Assembly: GCA_902787185.1 (NCBI GenBank)
Contig: CADAFP010000023.1
Span: 1 to 64,000 of the forward strand
From: an uncultured Bacteroidales bacterium
GTDB taxonomy: Bacteria > Bacteroidota > Bacteroidia > Bacteroidales > Muribaculaceae
Length of the DNA: 64,000 nucleotides
Direction of reading: 5' to 3'
Below, piece after piece: positions 40,666 through 49,108 of this stretch (its first letter is position 1; every line of letters begins with the position of its first letter). Under the pieces are notes generated by a model. That model had not been told where the DNA came from, searched no databases, and saw only the letters and a program-made list of their open reading frames with translations. Made by a program: the position numbers and the translations under genes.

Positions 40666-41415
40666 ATGGATAGACGCGAATTTGTCAAGGACATGGCGAT
40701 GGTTGCCATCACTGTTTTGTCATCACCGCTGATGGCACTGGCTGACGCTCAATCCAACAATAGGAATAGCATTATGAAGAAAATCATGATTATCGATGGC
40801 GGTCCGCGCAAGAACATGAACACCGCCCAAATGTTGCAGAAGATTGCCGAGGGAGCACGCTCGGTAGGTGACAATATCGAAGCGAAGATAGTCCGCCTGT
40901 ATGACCTGGACTACAAAGGCTGCATGTCGTGCATGGCTTGCAAAATCAAGGGAAAGGCATCCAACGTGTGCAAGTTCAAGGACGCCTTGACGCCAATCCT
41001 GGATGAGATCGCCCAAGCCGACGGCCTGGTTCTGGGTTCGCCCATCTATTTTGGCGACGTGACCGGGCAGATGCGCACCTTCCTGGAGCGCCTGGCCTTC
41101 CCGTGGCTCTCCTATAACGACTATAGCATGACGGCTCCCAAAAAGATGCCTGTTGTCCTGGTCGAGACCATGAATGGGACACCCGAAAGGAACAACAGCA
41201 AGGGATATGGCTCGATGGAATACTGCATCAGCACCGCCCTGGGTCAGCCTGAACGCCTGATTGCCTACAACACCTATCAAGTGAAAGATTACAGCCGCTT
41301 TGAGCTGGCAGGCTTCAGCGAGGAGGAGAAGCGTCAGTACCGCGACGCCCATTGGGAGCAAGACCTGCAGAAGGCCTTCGACACCGGCAAACGCATGGCT
41401 GAGCAGATCAACTGA
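40666..41415 (+). CDS. Flavodoxin-like FMN-dependent oxidoreductase with Tat-like signal
   Basis: The 249-residue protein begins MDRREFVKDMAMVAITVLSS, a twin-arginine-like export signal. The flavin-binding domain starts near residue 38 (KKIMIIDGGPRKNMNTAQML), with a cysteine group Cys86, Cys89, Cys92 and Cys102 (CMSCMACK ... NVCKFKD) and GSPIYFGDVTGQMRTFLERL. It belongs to the NADPH-dependent FMN reductase family with a putative iron-sulfur or metal site. An internal Met at 37 could start a cytoplasmic form. It leads a plus-strand run with a cupin and an amidohydrolase. Confidence 0.83.
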   Translation: MDRREFVKDMAMVAITVLSSPLMALADAQSNNRNSIMKKIMIIDGGPRKNMNTAQMLQKIAEGARSVGDNIEAKIVRLYDLDYKGCMSCMACKIKGKASNVCKFKDALTPILDEIAQADGLVLGSPIYFGDVTGQMRTFLERLAFPWLSYNDYSMTAPKKMPVVLVETMNGTPERNNSKGYGSMEYCISTALGQPERLIAYNTYQVKDYSRFELAGFSEEEKRQYRDAHWEQDLQKAFDTGKRMAEQIN

Positions 41416-41424
41416 ACCGACACG

Positions 41425-41829
41425 ATGAAGATAATTGATGACAAATTGGTGAATGATTTGGCCGAGCAGGCCAAGGCGTCACCGCGGCTCAGGATGAACT
41501 TCAACTTTCATCAGAGCCTACAGGACAAATGTCACCGTTTCCTCAATGCCCTGGAACCGGGCACGCAGATTCCTGTGCATCACCATCCCACCAAGGACGA
41601 GACCTTCGTGATTTTAAAGGGTAGGGTGAGGGTGCTGACCTACAATGACGAGGGTGAAGTCATCGAGTCATGCGTCCTGAGCCATGAAGATGGCCTCTAC
41701 GGAGCCGACATCCCCAAGAACGTGTGGCATAGTCTTGAATGTCTGGAGCCAAGTGTGCTGCTGGAATGCAAGGAGGGGCCTTTCATCGAGCATGAGGTGG
41801 ATGGAATCCTCGAGATAAAGGCCAAATGA
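41425..41829 (+). CDS. WbuC-type cupin
   Basis: The 134-residue protein is a single cupin domain. It has the metal-ligand set HHHPTKDETFVILKG (His-x-His, Glu) and the second motif YGADIPKNVWHSLE. The N-terminal block RMNFNFHQSLQDKCHRFLNAL is characteristic of WbuC proteins found in polysaccharide clusters and elsewhere. The function is not established; metal binding is expected. It follows the flavodoxin-like gene by 9 bp and precedes an amidohydrolase gene by 126 bp in which I see no other feature. Confidence 0.85.
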   Translation: MKIIDDKLVNDLAEQAKASPRLRMNFNFHQSLQDKCHRFLNALEPGTQIPVHHHPTKDETFVILKGRVRVLTYNDEGEVIESCVLSHEDGLYGADIPKNVWHSLECLEPSVLLECKEGPFIEHEVDGILEIKAK

Positions 41830-41955
41830 GCGGGCAGGCGCTGTGTCAAACAAAATGTATAAAACAATTGAACAACATCAATCACTTAATCATAGACTCA
41901 TCGGCAGAATCAGGTATTCGCTCACTTGATTCCGCCAATGGGTTAATCTGTCTAT

Positions 41956-43230
41956 ATGAAACTGTACAAGGCTAACATCATTTATACTCGCGAGAAAGAC
42001 CACTTTGAGATTGTGGAGCATGGCTATGTGGGCGTCGAGAACGGGCGCGTCGTGGACGTGGCCAGCAGTGCCGACGCTTTTGGCCAGCAGCCCGAAGAGG
42101 TGATAGATTACGGCGACTGCCTGCTCATACCTGCCATGAACGACATGCATGTGCATGCGGGGCAGTACCGCAACCAAGGCATCTCCATGGACATGGCACT
42201 GCTGGAGTGGCTCAACAGCTACACCTTCCCTGAGGAGGCGAAATACAGTGACACGCGCTACGCAAGGCGCATGTACAGCCGCTTCGTGCACGACCTGTGG
42301 CGCTATGGCACGATGCGCACCGCCACCTTTGCCACTACCCATCTGGAGAGCACACGCCTGCTCATGGAACTGTTCCGTGAGGCCGGGATGGGTGCCATGG
42401 TCGGCAAGGTAAATATGGACCGCAACTCTATCGACGCCCTGCTTGAGAGCGTCGATGAGGGCGTGGCAAGGAACGAGGCGCTCATCGCCGAGTGGAACGA
42501 CCCTGACAGCCTTGTCAGACCCATCATCACGCCGCGTTTCATCCCCTCGTGCTCGCCCGCCATGCTGCGGGCTTGCGGCGAACAGGCACAAAAGTACCAG
42601 GTGCCCGTGCAGTCTCACCTGTCTGAGAACCTGGGTGAAATCGCCCTGGTGCGCGAGTTGGAGCCCGAGAGCCGTTTCTATGGCGACGCCTACGACCGCT
42701 ATGGCCTGTTCGGACAGACTCCAACCATCATGGCACATTGCGTCTTCAGTGCAGGCGAAGAACTGGAACTGATGAGCCGTCGCAACGTGATGGTGGCGCA
42801 TTGCCCCACGTCGAACATCAACCTTATAACCGGAATCGCGCCCATCCGCGCCTTACTCGACAAGGGCATCAAGGTGGGTTTGGGTAGCGACATCAGCGGT
42901 GGCCATGACATGAGCATCATGCGCGTGATGGTCTATGCCATTCAGGTGAGCAAACTTTACAACCAGAAGTTCAAGAACGATCGCTTCCTCTCGCTCTCCG
43001 AAGCATTCTGGATTGCCACCAAGTCGGCAGGCAGCTTCTTCGGGCGCGTGGGCAGCTTTGAGCCGGGTTACGAGTTCGACGCCCTCGTCATCGACGACAG
43101 CGACCTCAACCACGACAACTACACACTGACCCAACGCCTCGAACGTTTCATCTATGTGGGTGACGACCGCCACATCGCCGTCCGCTTCTGCCGTGGTCAA
43201 GAAATTCCCGAACCCCGAATCCTGGACTAA
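41956..43230 (+). CDS. Metal-dependent amidohydrolase of the deaminase/chlorohydrolase group
   Basis: This 424-residue TIM-barrel enzyme has the zinc ligands of the amidohydrolase superfamily: His65 and His67 in MNDMHVHAGQ, His221 in QSHLSEN, a histidine in MAHCVFSAGEEL, and Asp in GSDISGGHDMS. The order fits the SsnA/guanine deaminase-like or chlorohydrolase branch, which removes amino or halogen groups from ring compounds. The substrate is not evident. It is the third gene of the plus-strand run after the cupin and ends before the convergent AraC gene. Confidence 0.87.
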   Translation: MKLYKANIIYTREKDHFEIVEHGYVGVENGRVVDVASSADAFGQQPEEVIDYGDCLLIPAMNDMHVHAGQYRNQGISMDMALLEWLNSYTFPEEAKYSDTRYARRMYSRFVHDLWRYGTMRTATFATTHLESTRLLMELFREAGMGAMVGKVNMDRNSIDALLESVDEGVARNEALIAEWNDPDSLVRPIITPRFIPSCSPAMLRACGEQAQKYQVPVQSHLSENLGEIALVRELEPESRFYGDAYDRYGLFGQTPTIMAHCVFSAGEELELMSRRNVMVAHCPTSNINLITGIAPIRALLDKGIKVGLGSDISGGHDMSIMRVMVYAIQVSKLYNQKFKNDRFLSLSEAFWIATKSAGSFFGRVGSFEPGYEFDALVIDDSDLNHDNYTLTQRLERFIYVGDDRHIAVRFCRGQEIPEPRILD

Positions 43231-43382
43231 AACGCAAAGAACCGATAATCAATCAGTGTGGTGTTAGATGATGAGGACAAGGTTTTGCCCTCAGTTTTAG
43301 GTATTGTGCTGCTCATTGATTAGGAGTAATTTATACTCCAAAATCAATGAAATGCAACTGATTAGATATATAGCTTGTAGGC

Positions 43383-44282
43383 TTATTTCCCGAGATATTC
43401 GCTGGGGGTTAGGCCTGTCACTTTCTTGAACAGGCGGGTGAAATGGTGGGGATAGTTGAAGCCCAGCAGGTGTGAGGTCTCACTGACGTTATGGCCATGC
43501 ATCAGCAGGCTCTTGGCTTGGTTGATGACGTAGGTGTGAATGTAGCTGATGGCCGTGCTGCCTGTGGCCTTGTGGATGATGTCGCCGAAATAGCGGGACG
43601 AATAGGCCAGCTCCGAAGCGCAGTAGGCGACGGTGGGAAGGCCTTGTGTGAGCTGGCGTCCCTCGCTGAAGTATTGTTGAAGCAATCGATGAAAGCGCTT
43701 GAGCAGGTCGCTGGCGCCCGGGTCGTCCTGAGAGAGTTGCCGCTGATAGATGCGGTTGCAGTATTCCAGCAGCAGCCGCAGATAACCAATCAGAATACTC
43801 CTGAGCATGGGCGAGTCGTCATGGGCCGTCAGTTCTTGCCGCATCAGGCTAATCAGTTGTGTGATGCAGTGCCAATCGTCTGGCGTCATCAGCAGGGAGT
43901 CGGCATAGAAATAGGAGAAAAACTGGTAACGGTCCATGTGGTGTTCCAGTTCTGTGCCATGCAGCAGTTCGGGCGACCACAGCAGCACCCACCCGCTCAA
44001 CGAGATGCGTTCGCCATTATCCTCAAGCCCGCCCAACTGGCCTGGTGCGACAGCAATAATCGACGCATTCTCATCGTTCAGCTGCATGGTTTTCATGCCG
44101 TATGAGAGGAGATTGGGGAACTGGCGCTGGATGAAGAGTCCATACACACCGTAGTTGTTCAAACTGTGACGGAATGGCGACACTTCGTCATAGTGGATAA
44201 TGCTCACCAGCGGATGCAGTTCGGGCGCTTCCACAAATCGGGCATAAGCGTTGGGATTGTCAACTTTCAGAATCTTCTTCAT
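43383..44282 (-). CDS. AraC-family transcriptional regulator 1
   Basis: A 299-residue regulator with an N-terminal cupin-like sensing part (IIHYDEVSPFRHSLNNYGVYGLFI, VAPGQLGGLEDNGE) and a C-terminal double helix-turn-helix (LAYSSRYFGDIIHKATG, then LLGFNYPHHFTRLFKKVTGLTPSEY). The ATG at 44282 follows a TATCTTTG element. It diverges from the acetyltransferase-flavodoxin-hydrolase-CMD operon and probably controls it. A close paralogue lies at 55799-56698 in the same divergent layout; both begin M(K/E)KILKV and keep the HPLVS(I/V)IHYDE segment. The signal it senses is unknown. Confidence 0.9.
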   Translation of the reverse strand: MKKILKVDNPNAYARFVEAPELHPLVSIIHYDEVSPFRHSLNNYGVYGLFIQRQFPNLLSYGMKTMQLNDENASIIAVAPGQLGGLEDNGERISLSGWVLLWSPELLHGTELEHHMDRYQFFSYFYADSLLMTPDDWHCITQLISLMRQELTAHDDSPMLRSILIGYLRLLLEYCNRIYQRQLSQDDPGASDLLKRFHRLLQQYFSEGRQLTQGLPTVAYCASELAYSSRYFGDIIHKATGSTAISYIHTYVINQAKSLLMHGHNVSETSHLLGFNYPHHFTRLFKKVTGLTPSEYLGK

Positions 44283-44312
44283 CGTGAACGTGATTATCGG
44301 GGACTCGTGCTG

Positions 44313-44320
44313 CAAAGATA
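44313..44320 (-). promoter_or_regulatory. Promoter -7 element of AraC regulator 1
   Basis: CAAAGATA on the plus strand is TATCTTTG on the minus strand, 30 bp before the start codon. Confidence 0.6.
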
Positions 44321-44437
44321 TAAAAAACAAGGCAAATAAGCGAAAAATGGTATTAAATTTTGTTGACGATATTTGTTTTCGGTGAAATTGGTAGATTTTA
44401 AGCCAATTTGTGTAAGACCTGTGTCAAATACTTTGAT

Positions 44438-44445
44438 TAATTTTG
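44438..44445 (+). promoter_or_regulatory. Promoter -7 element of the acetyltransferase operon
   Basis: TAATTTTG lies 60 bp before the ATG at 44506, divergent from the AraC promoter. TGTGTCAAATACTTTGA sits just before it and is a candidate activator site. Confidence 0.5.
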
Positions 44446-44505
44446 CACTGCCATCGTGAATAGACAGCAACCATAGTAACATGATAACAAAGCGTGTGTA
44501 TTTTT

Positions 44506-45075
44506 ATGACGATACAGGAGTTCAGGGACTATATGGCATCAGGCAAGCCTATTGAAGGCGGCTCTGAGGTGCACATGATGTTTCACAAGCTTTCTCAGGA
44601 GGCTTTGCGAATCACGGCCGAGATTAACGGGAAGTACCATACCCCCGAAGAACTGCACGACTTGCTCGAGACGCTTTGGGGACGGGAGTTTCCCCATAGC
44701 GTGGGTATGTTCCCGCCGTTCTATACCGACTGCGGCAAGAACACCGTCATCGGTGAGCGCGTCTTCATCAACATGGGCTGCAAGTTCCAGGACCAGGGCG
44801 GCATCACCATTGACGAGGGGGCACTCATCGGCCATAACGTTGTGCTGGCGACACTCAACCACATGATTGACCCGAGCAAGCGTGCCGGGATGACCTATGC
44901 GCCCATCCACATCGGCAAGAATGTTTGGATTGGTGCTAACGCCACGGTGCTTGCTGGAGTGACTATCGGTGACGGTGCCATTGTTGCCGCTGGTGCAGTG
45001 GTCTCGAAAGATGTGGCACCCAACACCGTTGTTGGCGGCGTCCCTGCCAAATTAATCAAGAAGATTGAAGTTTAA
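44506..45075 (+). CDS. Hexapeptide-repeat sugar O-acetyltransferase
   Basis: The 189-residue protein is a left-handed beta-helix acyltransferase. It has an N-terminal helical cap ([16 protein letters not shown]) and imperfect hexapeptide repeats ([48 protein letters not shown]), ending in [11 protein letters not shown]. The histidine in ATLNHMID is the probable catalytic base. It matches the maltose/galactoside acetyltransferase group, which uses acetyl-CoA; the acceptor is unknown. It is the first gene of a four-gene plus-strand unit diverging from AraC regulator 1. An in-frame GTG 12 bases earlier is possible. Confidence 0.9.
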   Translation: MTIQEFRDYMASGKPIEGGSEVHMMFHKLSQEALRITAEINGKYHTPEELHDLLETLWGREFPHSVGMFPPFYTDCGKNTVIGERVFINMGCKFQDQGGITIDEGALIGHNVVLATLNHMIDPSKRAGMTYAPIHIGKNVWIGANATVLAGVTIGDGAIVAAGAVVSKDVAPNTVVGGVPAKLIKKIEV

Positions 45076-45090
45076 TAATTAAATAGTGAC

Positions 45091-45630
45091 ATGATGAAAA
45101 GAGTTATAGTTATTTCGACGAGTCTGCGCCATGGATCAAACAGCGACCTGCTTGCCGATAAGTTTGTGGAAGGCGCTCTGGCAGCCGGACATGAGGTGGA
45201 GAAGATTTCCCTGGTGGGCAAGAACATTCAGTTCTGCAAGGGCTGTCTTGCCTGCCAGCAGCTGGGCCGGTGTGTCATCGATGATGATGTGAACGCCATC
45301 ATGGCCAAGGTGTTGAAGGCCGATGTCGTGGCATGGGCAACTCCCATCTATTATTATGAGATGAGCGGCCAGATGAAAACGCTCATCGACCGCATGAACG
45401 CCATGTATCCGCTGGATTATCAGTTCCGCGACGTGTATCTGCTGACCACTGCGGCCGAAGCTGAGGAGCAGACTCCCAAGCGTGCCGAGGCTGGCCTGAC
45501 GGGATGGATTGACTGTTATCCCAAGAGCCGTTTGGCAGGCACCCTGTTTTGCGGCGGCGTGAACCAGTCCCGTGATATTGAGGGTAATCCCAAGCTTCAA
45601 GAGGTTTTTGAATTAGGTAAGAAAATATAA
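45091..45630 (+). CDS. NADPH-dependent FMN reductase family protein with cysteine cluster
   Basis: A 179-residue flavodoxin-fold protein: MKRVIVISTSLRHGSNSDL binds FMN phosphate, and WATPIYYYEMSGQMKTLIDRM is the flavin ring loop. Cys49, Cys52, Cys55 and Cys61 (CKGCLACQQLGRC) form the cluster typical of iron-sulfur flavoprotein-like members. It is cytoplasmic by sequence, unlike the related protein at 40666. It lies 15 bp after the acetyltransferase gene and 1 bp before the lipoprotein hydrolase gene, clearly one operon. Confidence 0.88.
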   Translation: MMKRVIVISTSLRHGSNSDLLADKFVEGALAAGHEVEKISLVGKNIQFCKGCLACQQLGRCVIDDDVNAIMAKVLKADVVAWATPIYYYEMSGQMKTLIDRMNAMYPLDYQFRDVYLLTTAAEAEEQTPKRAEAGLTGWIDCYPKSRLAGTLFCGGVNQSRDIEGNPKLQEVFELGKKI

Positions 45631-45631
45631 G

Positions 45632-46726
45632 ATGATGAACAAAGTTTTATTTGTCGCAGTGCTGCTGAGCGTCATGCTCGCTGCCTGCACCACTAAAGGT
45701 AGTGACAATAAGGAGAATATGGAGACAACATTGAATTTGACGCAAGAGTGGGACAAGACGTTCCCCAAGAGTGACAAGGTGGACCACAAGAAGGTCACGT
45801 TTAAGAACCGTTACGGCATCGAGCTTGCTGCCGACATGTACCTGCCGAAGGACGCCAGCGGCAAACTTCCCGCTATTGCCGTGAGCGGTCCGTTTGGTGC
45901 CGTCAAGGAGCAGTCCAGCGGCCTCTATGCCCAGCACATGGCCGAGCGTGGCTTCATCACCATCGCCTTTGACCCGTCGTTCACGGGCGAGAGCGGCGGC
46001 GAACCGCGTCGCATGGCGTCGCCCGACATCAACACCGAGGACTTCCTCGCTGCCGTGGATTTCCTCAGCGTGCAAGATAATGTAGACCCTGAGCGCATCG
46101 GCATCATCGGCATCTGCGGCTTCGGTGGCATGGCAGTGAACGCAGCCGCCCTCGATCCCCGTATCAAGGCCACTGTCGCCTCGACGATGTACGACATGTC
46201 GAAGGTGAATGTGGAGGGCTATTTCAAGAGCGAGGATTCCAAGCAGCAGCGCATGGAGAAACGCAAAGCCATCGCTCAGCAGCGCACCGAGGACTACAAG
46301 GCTGGGACCTACAAGCGTGCCGGTGGCGTCATCGACCCGCTGCCCGACGACGCGCCTTTCTTTGTGAAAGACTACTATGACTATTACAAGACCAAGCGTG
46401 GCTATCACGAGCGCAGCGGCAACTCTAACGACGGATGGAACGTCGTCGGCTGCCAGTCGTTCATGAACCAGCCGCTGCTGGCTTGGGCGCATGAGATTGA
46501 GACTCCTGTGCTGCTCATCCATGGCGAGAAGGCCCATTCACGCTACTTCAGCGAGTACGCTTTTGAGAAGATGACGGGCGTCAAAGTCGAGGGCGAGAGC
46601 AAAACCGTCGGCAACAAGGAGCTCCTCATCATCCCCGGTGCGGTGCATACCGACCTCTATGATGACAAAAACCAGAAGATTCCCTATGACAAGATGGAAC
46701 AGTTCTTCAAGGAGAATCTTAAGTAA
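45632..46726 (+). CDS. Alpha/beta-hydrolase lipoprotein with a cysteine in the nucleophile elbow
   Basis: A lipoprotein signal (VLLSVMLAAC, Cys19) is followed by an alpha/beta-hydrolase domain of the dienelactone-hydrolase-like or DUF1100 group. Landmarks are LAADMYLPKD, SGPFGAVKEQSSGLYAQ, the elbow GICGFGG with Cys162 where serine is more usual, and the late histidine in PGAVHTDLYD. A cysteine nucleophile is known in dienelactone hydrolase. The enzyme would act on the outside of the inner membrane or on the outer membrane. It overlaps no gene but follows the flavodoxin by 1 bp. Confidence 0.85.
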   Translation: MMNKVLFVAVLLSVMLAACTTKGSDNKENMETTLNLTQEWDKTFPKSDKVDHKKVTFKNRYGIELAADMYLPKDASGKLPAIAVSGPFGAVKEQSSGLYAQHMAERGFITIAFDPSFTGESGGEPRRMASPDINTEDFLAAVDFLSVQDNVDPERIGIIGICGFGGMAVNAAALDPRIKATVASTMYDMSKVNVEGYFKSEDSKQQRMEKRKAIAQQRTEDYKAGTYKRAGGVIDPLPDDAPFFVKDYYDYYKTKRGYHERSGNSNDGWNVVGCQSFMNQPLLAWAHEIETPVLLIHGEKAHSRYFSEYAFEKMTGVKVEGESKTVGNKELLIIPGAVHTDLYDDKNQKIPYDKMEQFFKENLK

Positions 46727-46737
46727 AAATCAACACA

Positions 46738-47742
46738 ATGAGAACCATCGCATTAATTATCGCATTATTGACCATGGCAACAGTTAACGGACAGATGCTG
46801 ACCGAGCGTCAGCAGGGATTGGCGGCATGTGCCTGCCTGATGGCACAGGGTGATTTGGTACGCTTGGAGCCGGCAGTAAAGCAGGCCCTCGACAATGGCG
46901 TGACCATCAACGAGCTGAAAGAAGCATTCTCGCAACTCTATGCCTACACGGGATTCCCGCGTTCGCTGAATGCCCTCGGCGTATTGGGCAAGGTCTTGGA
47001 AAACGGTAACCCTGCATGGCAGGAGGGTAAGCCCTGGACGCGCCCCGCCGAGTGGGACGATGCCCGCAAGGCCTACGAGCTGGGTGTGAAGAACCAGACG
47101 CAACTCTCGGGCCGTCCGTTTGACTACACTTTCTGCCCTCAGGACGACTACTATCTGAAGGCGCACCTCTTTGGGGACATATTCGCTGGCGACCAGCTGA
47201 CTGCTGCCGACCGCGAAATCGTCACCGTGGCCGCGTTGAGCGGTCTTGTGGGGGTGGCACCTCAATTGGCGGCACACAAGCAGGGCGCGGTGAACATGGG
47301 CAACAGCCGTGAACTGGTTGACGAGCTTTGTGCATGGCTTGACAAGGAGGGCTACACCTTGCGCAGCAACTGGCCTAAGGGCGAGCCCAATACCGCCTAC
47401 GCCCAGTACTTTGTCGGCAACAGCTACCTGGCGCCTATGGAGGGCGGCATGGCCAACGTCACCTTTGAGCCTCGCTGCCGCAACAATTGGCACATCCACC
47501 ACAAGCAGGTGCAGGTGCTCGTCTGCGTCGCTGGCCGCGGCTGGTATCAGGAGTGGGGCAAGGAGCCGGTCGAGATGACTCCCGGCACCGTCATCGCCAT
47601 TCCCGCCGAAGCCAAGCACTGGCACGGAGCCGCCAAGGACTCTTGGTTCCAGCATCTGACCTATCACAAGGACGTTCAGGAAGGCGCTTCCAACGAGTGG
47701 CTGGAACCCGTGACCGACGAGATCTATAACCAACTGAAATAG
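46738..47742 (+). CDS. Exported carboxymuconolactone decarboxylase-cupin fusion
   Basis: The 334-residue protein has a signal peptide (RTIALIIALLTMATVNGQ). Two carboxymuconolactone decarboxylase/AhpD-like helical domains follow (about 25-95: ACACLMAQGD, LYAYTGFPRSLNAL; about 120-205: DREIVTVAALSGLVG). A cupin comes last (about 215-320) with the metal set NWHIHHKQVQVLVCVAGRGW and AEAKHWHGA. CMD-cupin fusions of this kind occur in anaerobes next to aldo/keto reductases and flavodoxins. CMD proteins can have peroxidase-like or decarboxylase activity; which applies here is unknown. It is the last gene of the AraC-1 operon. Confidence 0.87.
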   Translation: MRTIALIIALLTMATVNGQMLTERQQGLAACACLMAQGDLVRLEPAVKQALDNGVTINELKEAFSQLYAYTGFPRSLNALGVLGKVLENGNPAWQEGKPWTRPAEWDDARKAYELGVKNQTQLSGRPFDYTFCPQDDYYLKAHLFGDIFAGDQLTAADREIVTVAALSGLVGVAPQLAAHKQGAVNMGNSRELVDELCAWLDKEGYTLRSNWPKGEPNTAYAQYFVGNSYLAPMEGGMANVTFEPRCRNNWHIHHKQVQVLVCVAGRGWYQEWGKEPVEMTPGTVIAIPAEAKHWHGAAKDSWFQHLTYHKDVQEGASNEWLEPVTDEIYNQLK

Positions 47743-47803
47743 AATCTGAATCCATCGACGGTAACAGCAGTGAAATAAAGGTCACGCACCCTATCCAACG
47801 GAA

Positions 47804-47844
47804 CTGCACCCCAAAAGTTAGAAACAAATACTTTTGGGGTGCAG
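47804..47844. repeat. Perfect 15-bp inverted repeat resembling an IS3-type end
   Basis: CTGCACCCCAAAAGT (47804-47818) and its exact reverse complement (47830-47844) flank TAGAAACAAAT. The arm plus TTAG resembles the terminal repeats of some IS3-family elements as I remember them. No transposase is present. It could be a solo remnant or mini element that now works as a terminator after the CMD-cupin gene. Confidence 0.6.
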
Positions 47845-47957
47845 CTCATAATGCTAAAGAATGTGGATGTTGATTTCTTTAATCATTGGAATTTATAGTA
47901 AATGAATAAAACTTGGGATTTTTCTTAAAAAAAATCTCATATTTGTATGGATTGTAG

Positions 47958-47965
47958 TACCTTTG
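47958..47965 (+). promoter_or_regulatory. Promoter -7 element of the esterase gene
   Basis: TACCTTTG, 26 bp before the ATG at 47992. Confidence 0.55.
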
Positions 47966-47991
47966 GTGCCTTAGCAAGTTATTATTAATTG

Positions 47992-48960
47992 ATGACAAAG
48001 GTAATAGAAATGAAAAAGAAAAATAAAACGGTACTATGGATGTCGCTGGGCATCTTCTTTCTCATCTTATCATTTGCTCTAACAGCCTGGGTAATTGACG
48101 GACGCTCACTACAAGCCATCTTTGTCAGCCATGCCTTATCACAGACGACACTGGAGGACTATGCTCAGCAGCGCGGTGACATGACCGACAAGAGCACCGT
48201 GGAAATCCCTGATGATGTGAACTTCCCTCGCGAGATGCGCCAGTACCGCGTGGGCGGCATGCAGGTGTTTCACATGGAGCCTCAGGATGACAGCAAGCCC
48301 GTTGTGCTCTACATCCATGGCGGAGCTTATTACCACAACTATTCCTCGCGGCATTGGGCGGCAATGGCCGAGTGGGCCGCAATGACGGGCTGCGGCATCG
48401 TTACGCCCAACTATCCGTTGCTTTACCGCTTCACGGCCAGGGGTGCCCATCCGCTGATGATGCAGCTCTATCAGCAGCTCATCAAGAAGTACCCGGCACG
48501 GCGTCTCATCATCATGGGCGACTCGGCAGGTGGCGGGTTCACGCTGGCCTTGGCCCAGGAGATGCGCGGTGACTCCATCGAGCCGCCCAGCCGCCTGGTG
48601 CTCATCTCGCCTTGGGTCGATGTGCTGGGAGGCGATGACGCGTTGCAGCAGCACGACACCTTCCTCAATGCCGAAGTGCTCAGGAAAGTGGGTGCCGATT
48701 GGGCTGGAGAGATGGATCCGCGTGACCCGATGATTTCGCCCCTTTACGGTGACATGGAGGGTCTTCCGCCCACCGACCTCTTCACGGGCACATGGGAAAT
48801 CTTCTACACCGACATCGTCAAGACTTATCACAAGATGGAGACAGCCAGTGTGGACGTGCGGCTGCATGAAGCCGAAAAAATGGGTCACGTCTATCCCCTG
48901 TGGCCTTGCCCCGAGGGGAAAAAGGCCCGTCAGGAAATCGCCGAGATCATCCTGCAATAA
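47992..48960 (+). CDS. Membrane-anchored alpha/beta-hydrolase (HSL-family esterase)
   Basis: An N-terminal membrane segment (about residues 14-34, VLWMSLGIFFLILSFAL) anchors a hormone-sensitive-lipase-type esterase. The oxyanion-hole motif HGGAYYHNY starts at residue 109, the nucleophile Ser178 lies in GDSAGGG, and a late ligand histidine is in EKMGHVYPL. Such enzymes hydrolyse esters of short acyl chains or acetylated sugars. A second Met at residue 7 could start translation without changing the anchor. It has its own promoter and lies downstream of the inverted repeat. Confidence 0.88.
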   Translation: MTKVIEMKKKNKTVLWMSLGIFFLILSFALTAWVIDGRSLQAIFVSHALSQTTLEDYAQQRGDMTDKSTVEIPDDVNFPREMRQYRVGGMQVFHMEPQDDSKPVVLYIHGGAYYHNYSSRHWAAMAEWAAMTGCGIVTPNYPLLYRFTARGAHPLMMQLYQQLIKKYPARRLIIMGDSAGGGFTLALAQEMRGDSIEPPSRLVLISPWVDVLGGDDALQQHDTFLNAEVLRKVGADWAGEMDPRDPMISPLYGDMEGLPPTDLFTGTWEIFYTDIVKTYHKMETASVDVRLHEAEKMGHVYPLWPCPEGKKARQEIAEIILQ

Positions 48961-49020
48961 TTGCGTGTTTAGCAAGACAAAACAATCTCTTTGTCTTTTA
49001 TCAACTGAATCAGAACTGTG

Positions 49021-49051
49021 TTTGGCGTTTAGCGAAAAAATTGTATCTTTG
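49021..49051 (+). promoter_or_regulatory. Promoter of the MBL-fold gene, near-consensus
   Basis: TTTG (49021-49024), exactly 19 bp, then TATCTTTG (49044-49051). This is the best match to the Bacteroidetes consensus in the window, with a leader of about 50 nt. Confidence 0.75.
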
Positions 49052-49108
49052 CCCCTGGAAAGAAATCAATTGGGAATTAACTCACCATCTAATAGTATAA
49101 GTAGAATT

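Noticed and set aside
44481-44505. ATG at 44481 as the acetyltransferase start
   Set aside because: It is not in the acetyltransferase frame. The ATG at 44506 gives the normal family N terminus.
48749-49108. Upstream extension of the MBL-fold gene into the esterase gene
   Set aside because: A near-consensus promoter at 49021-49051 and the normal family start at 49109 show the extension is not used.
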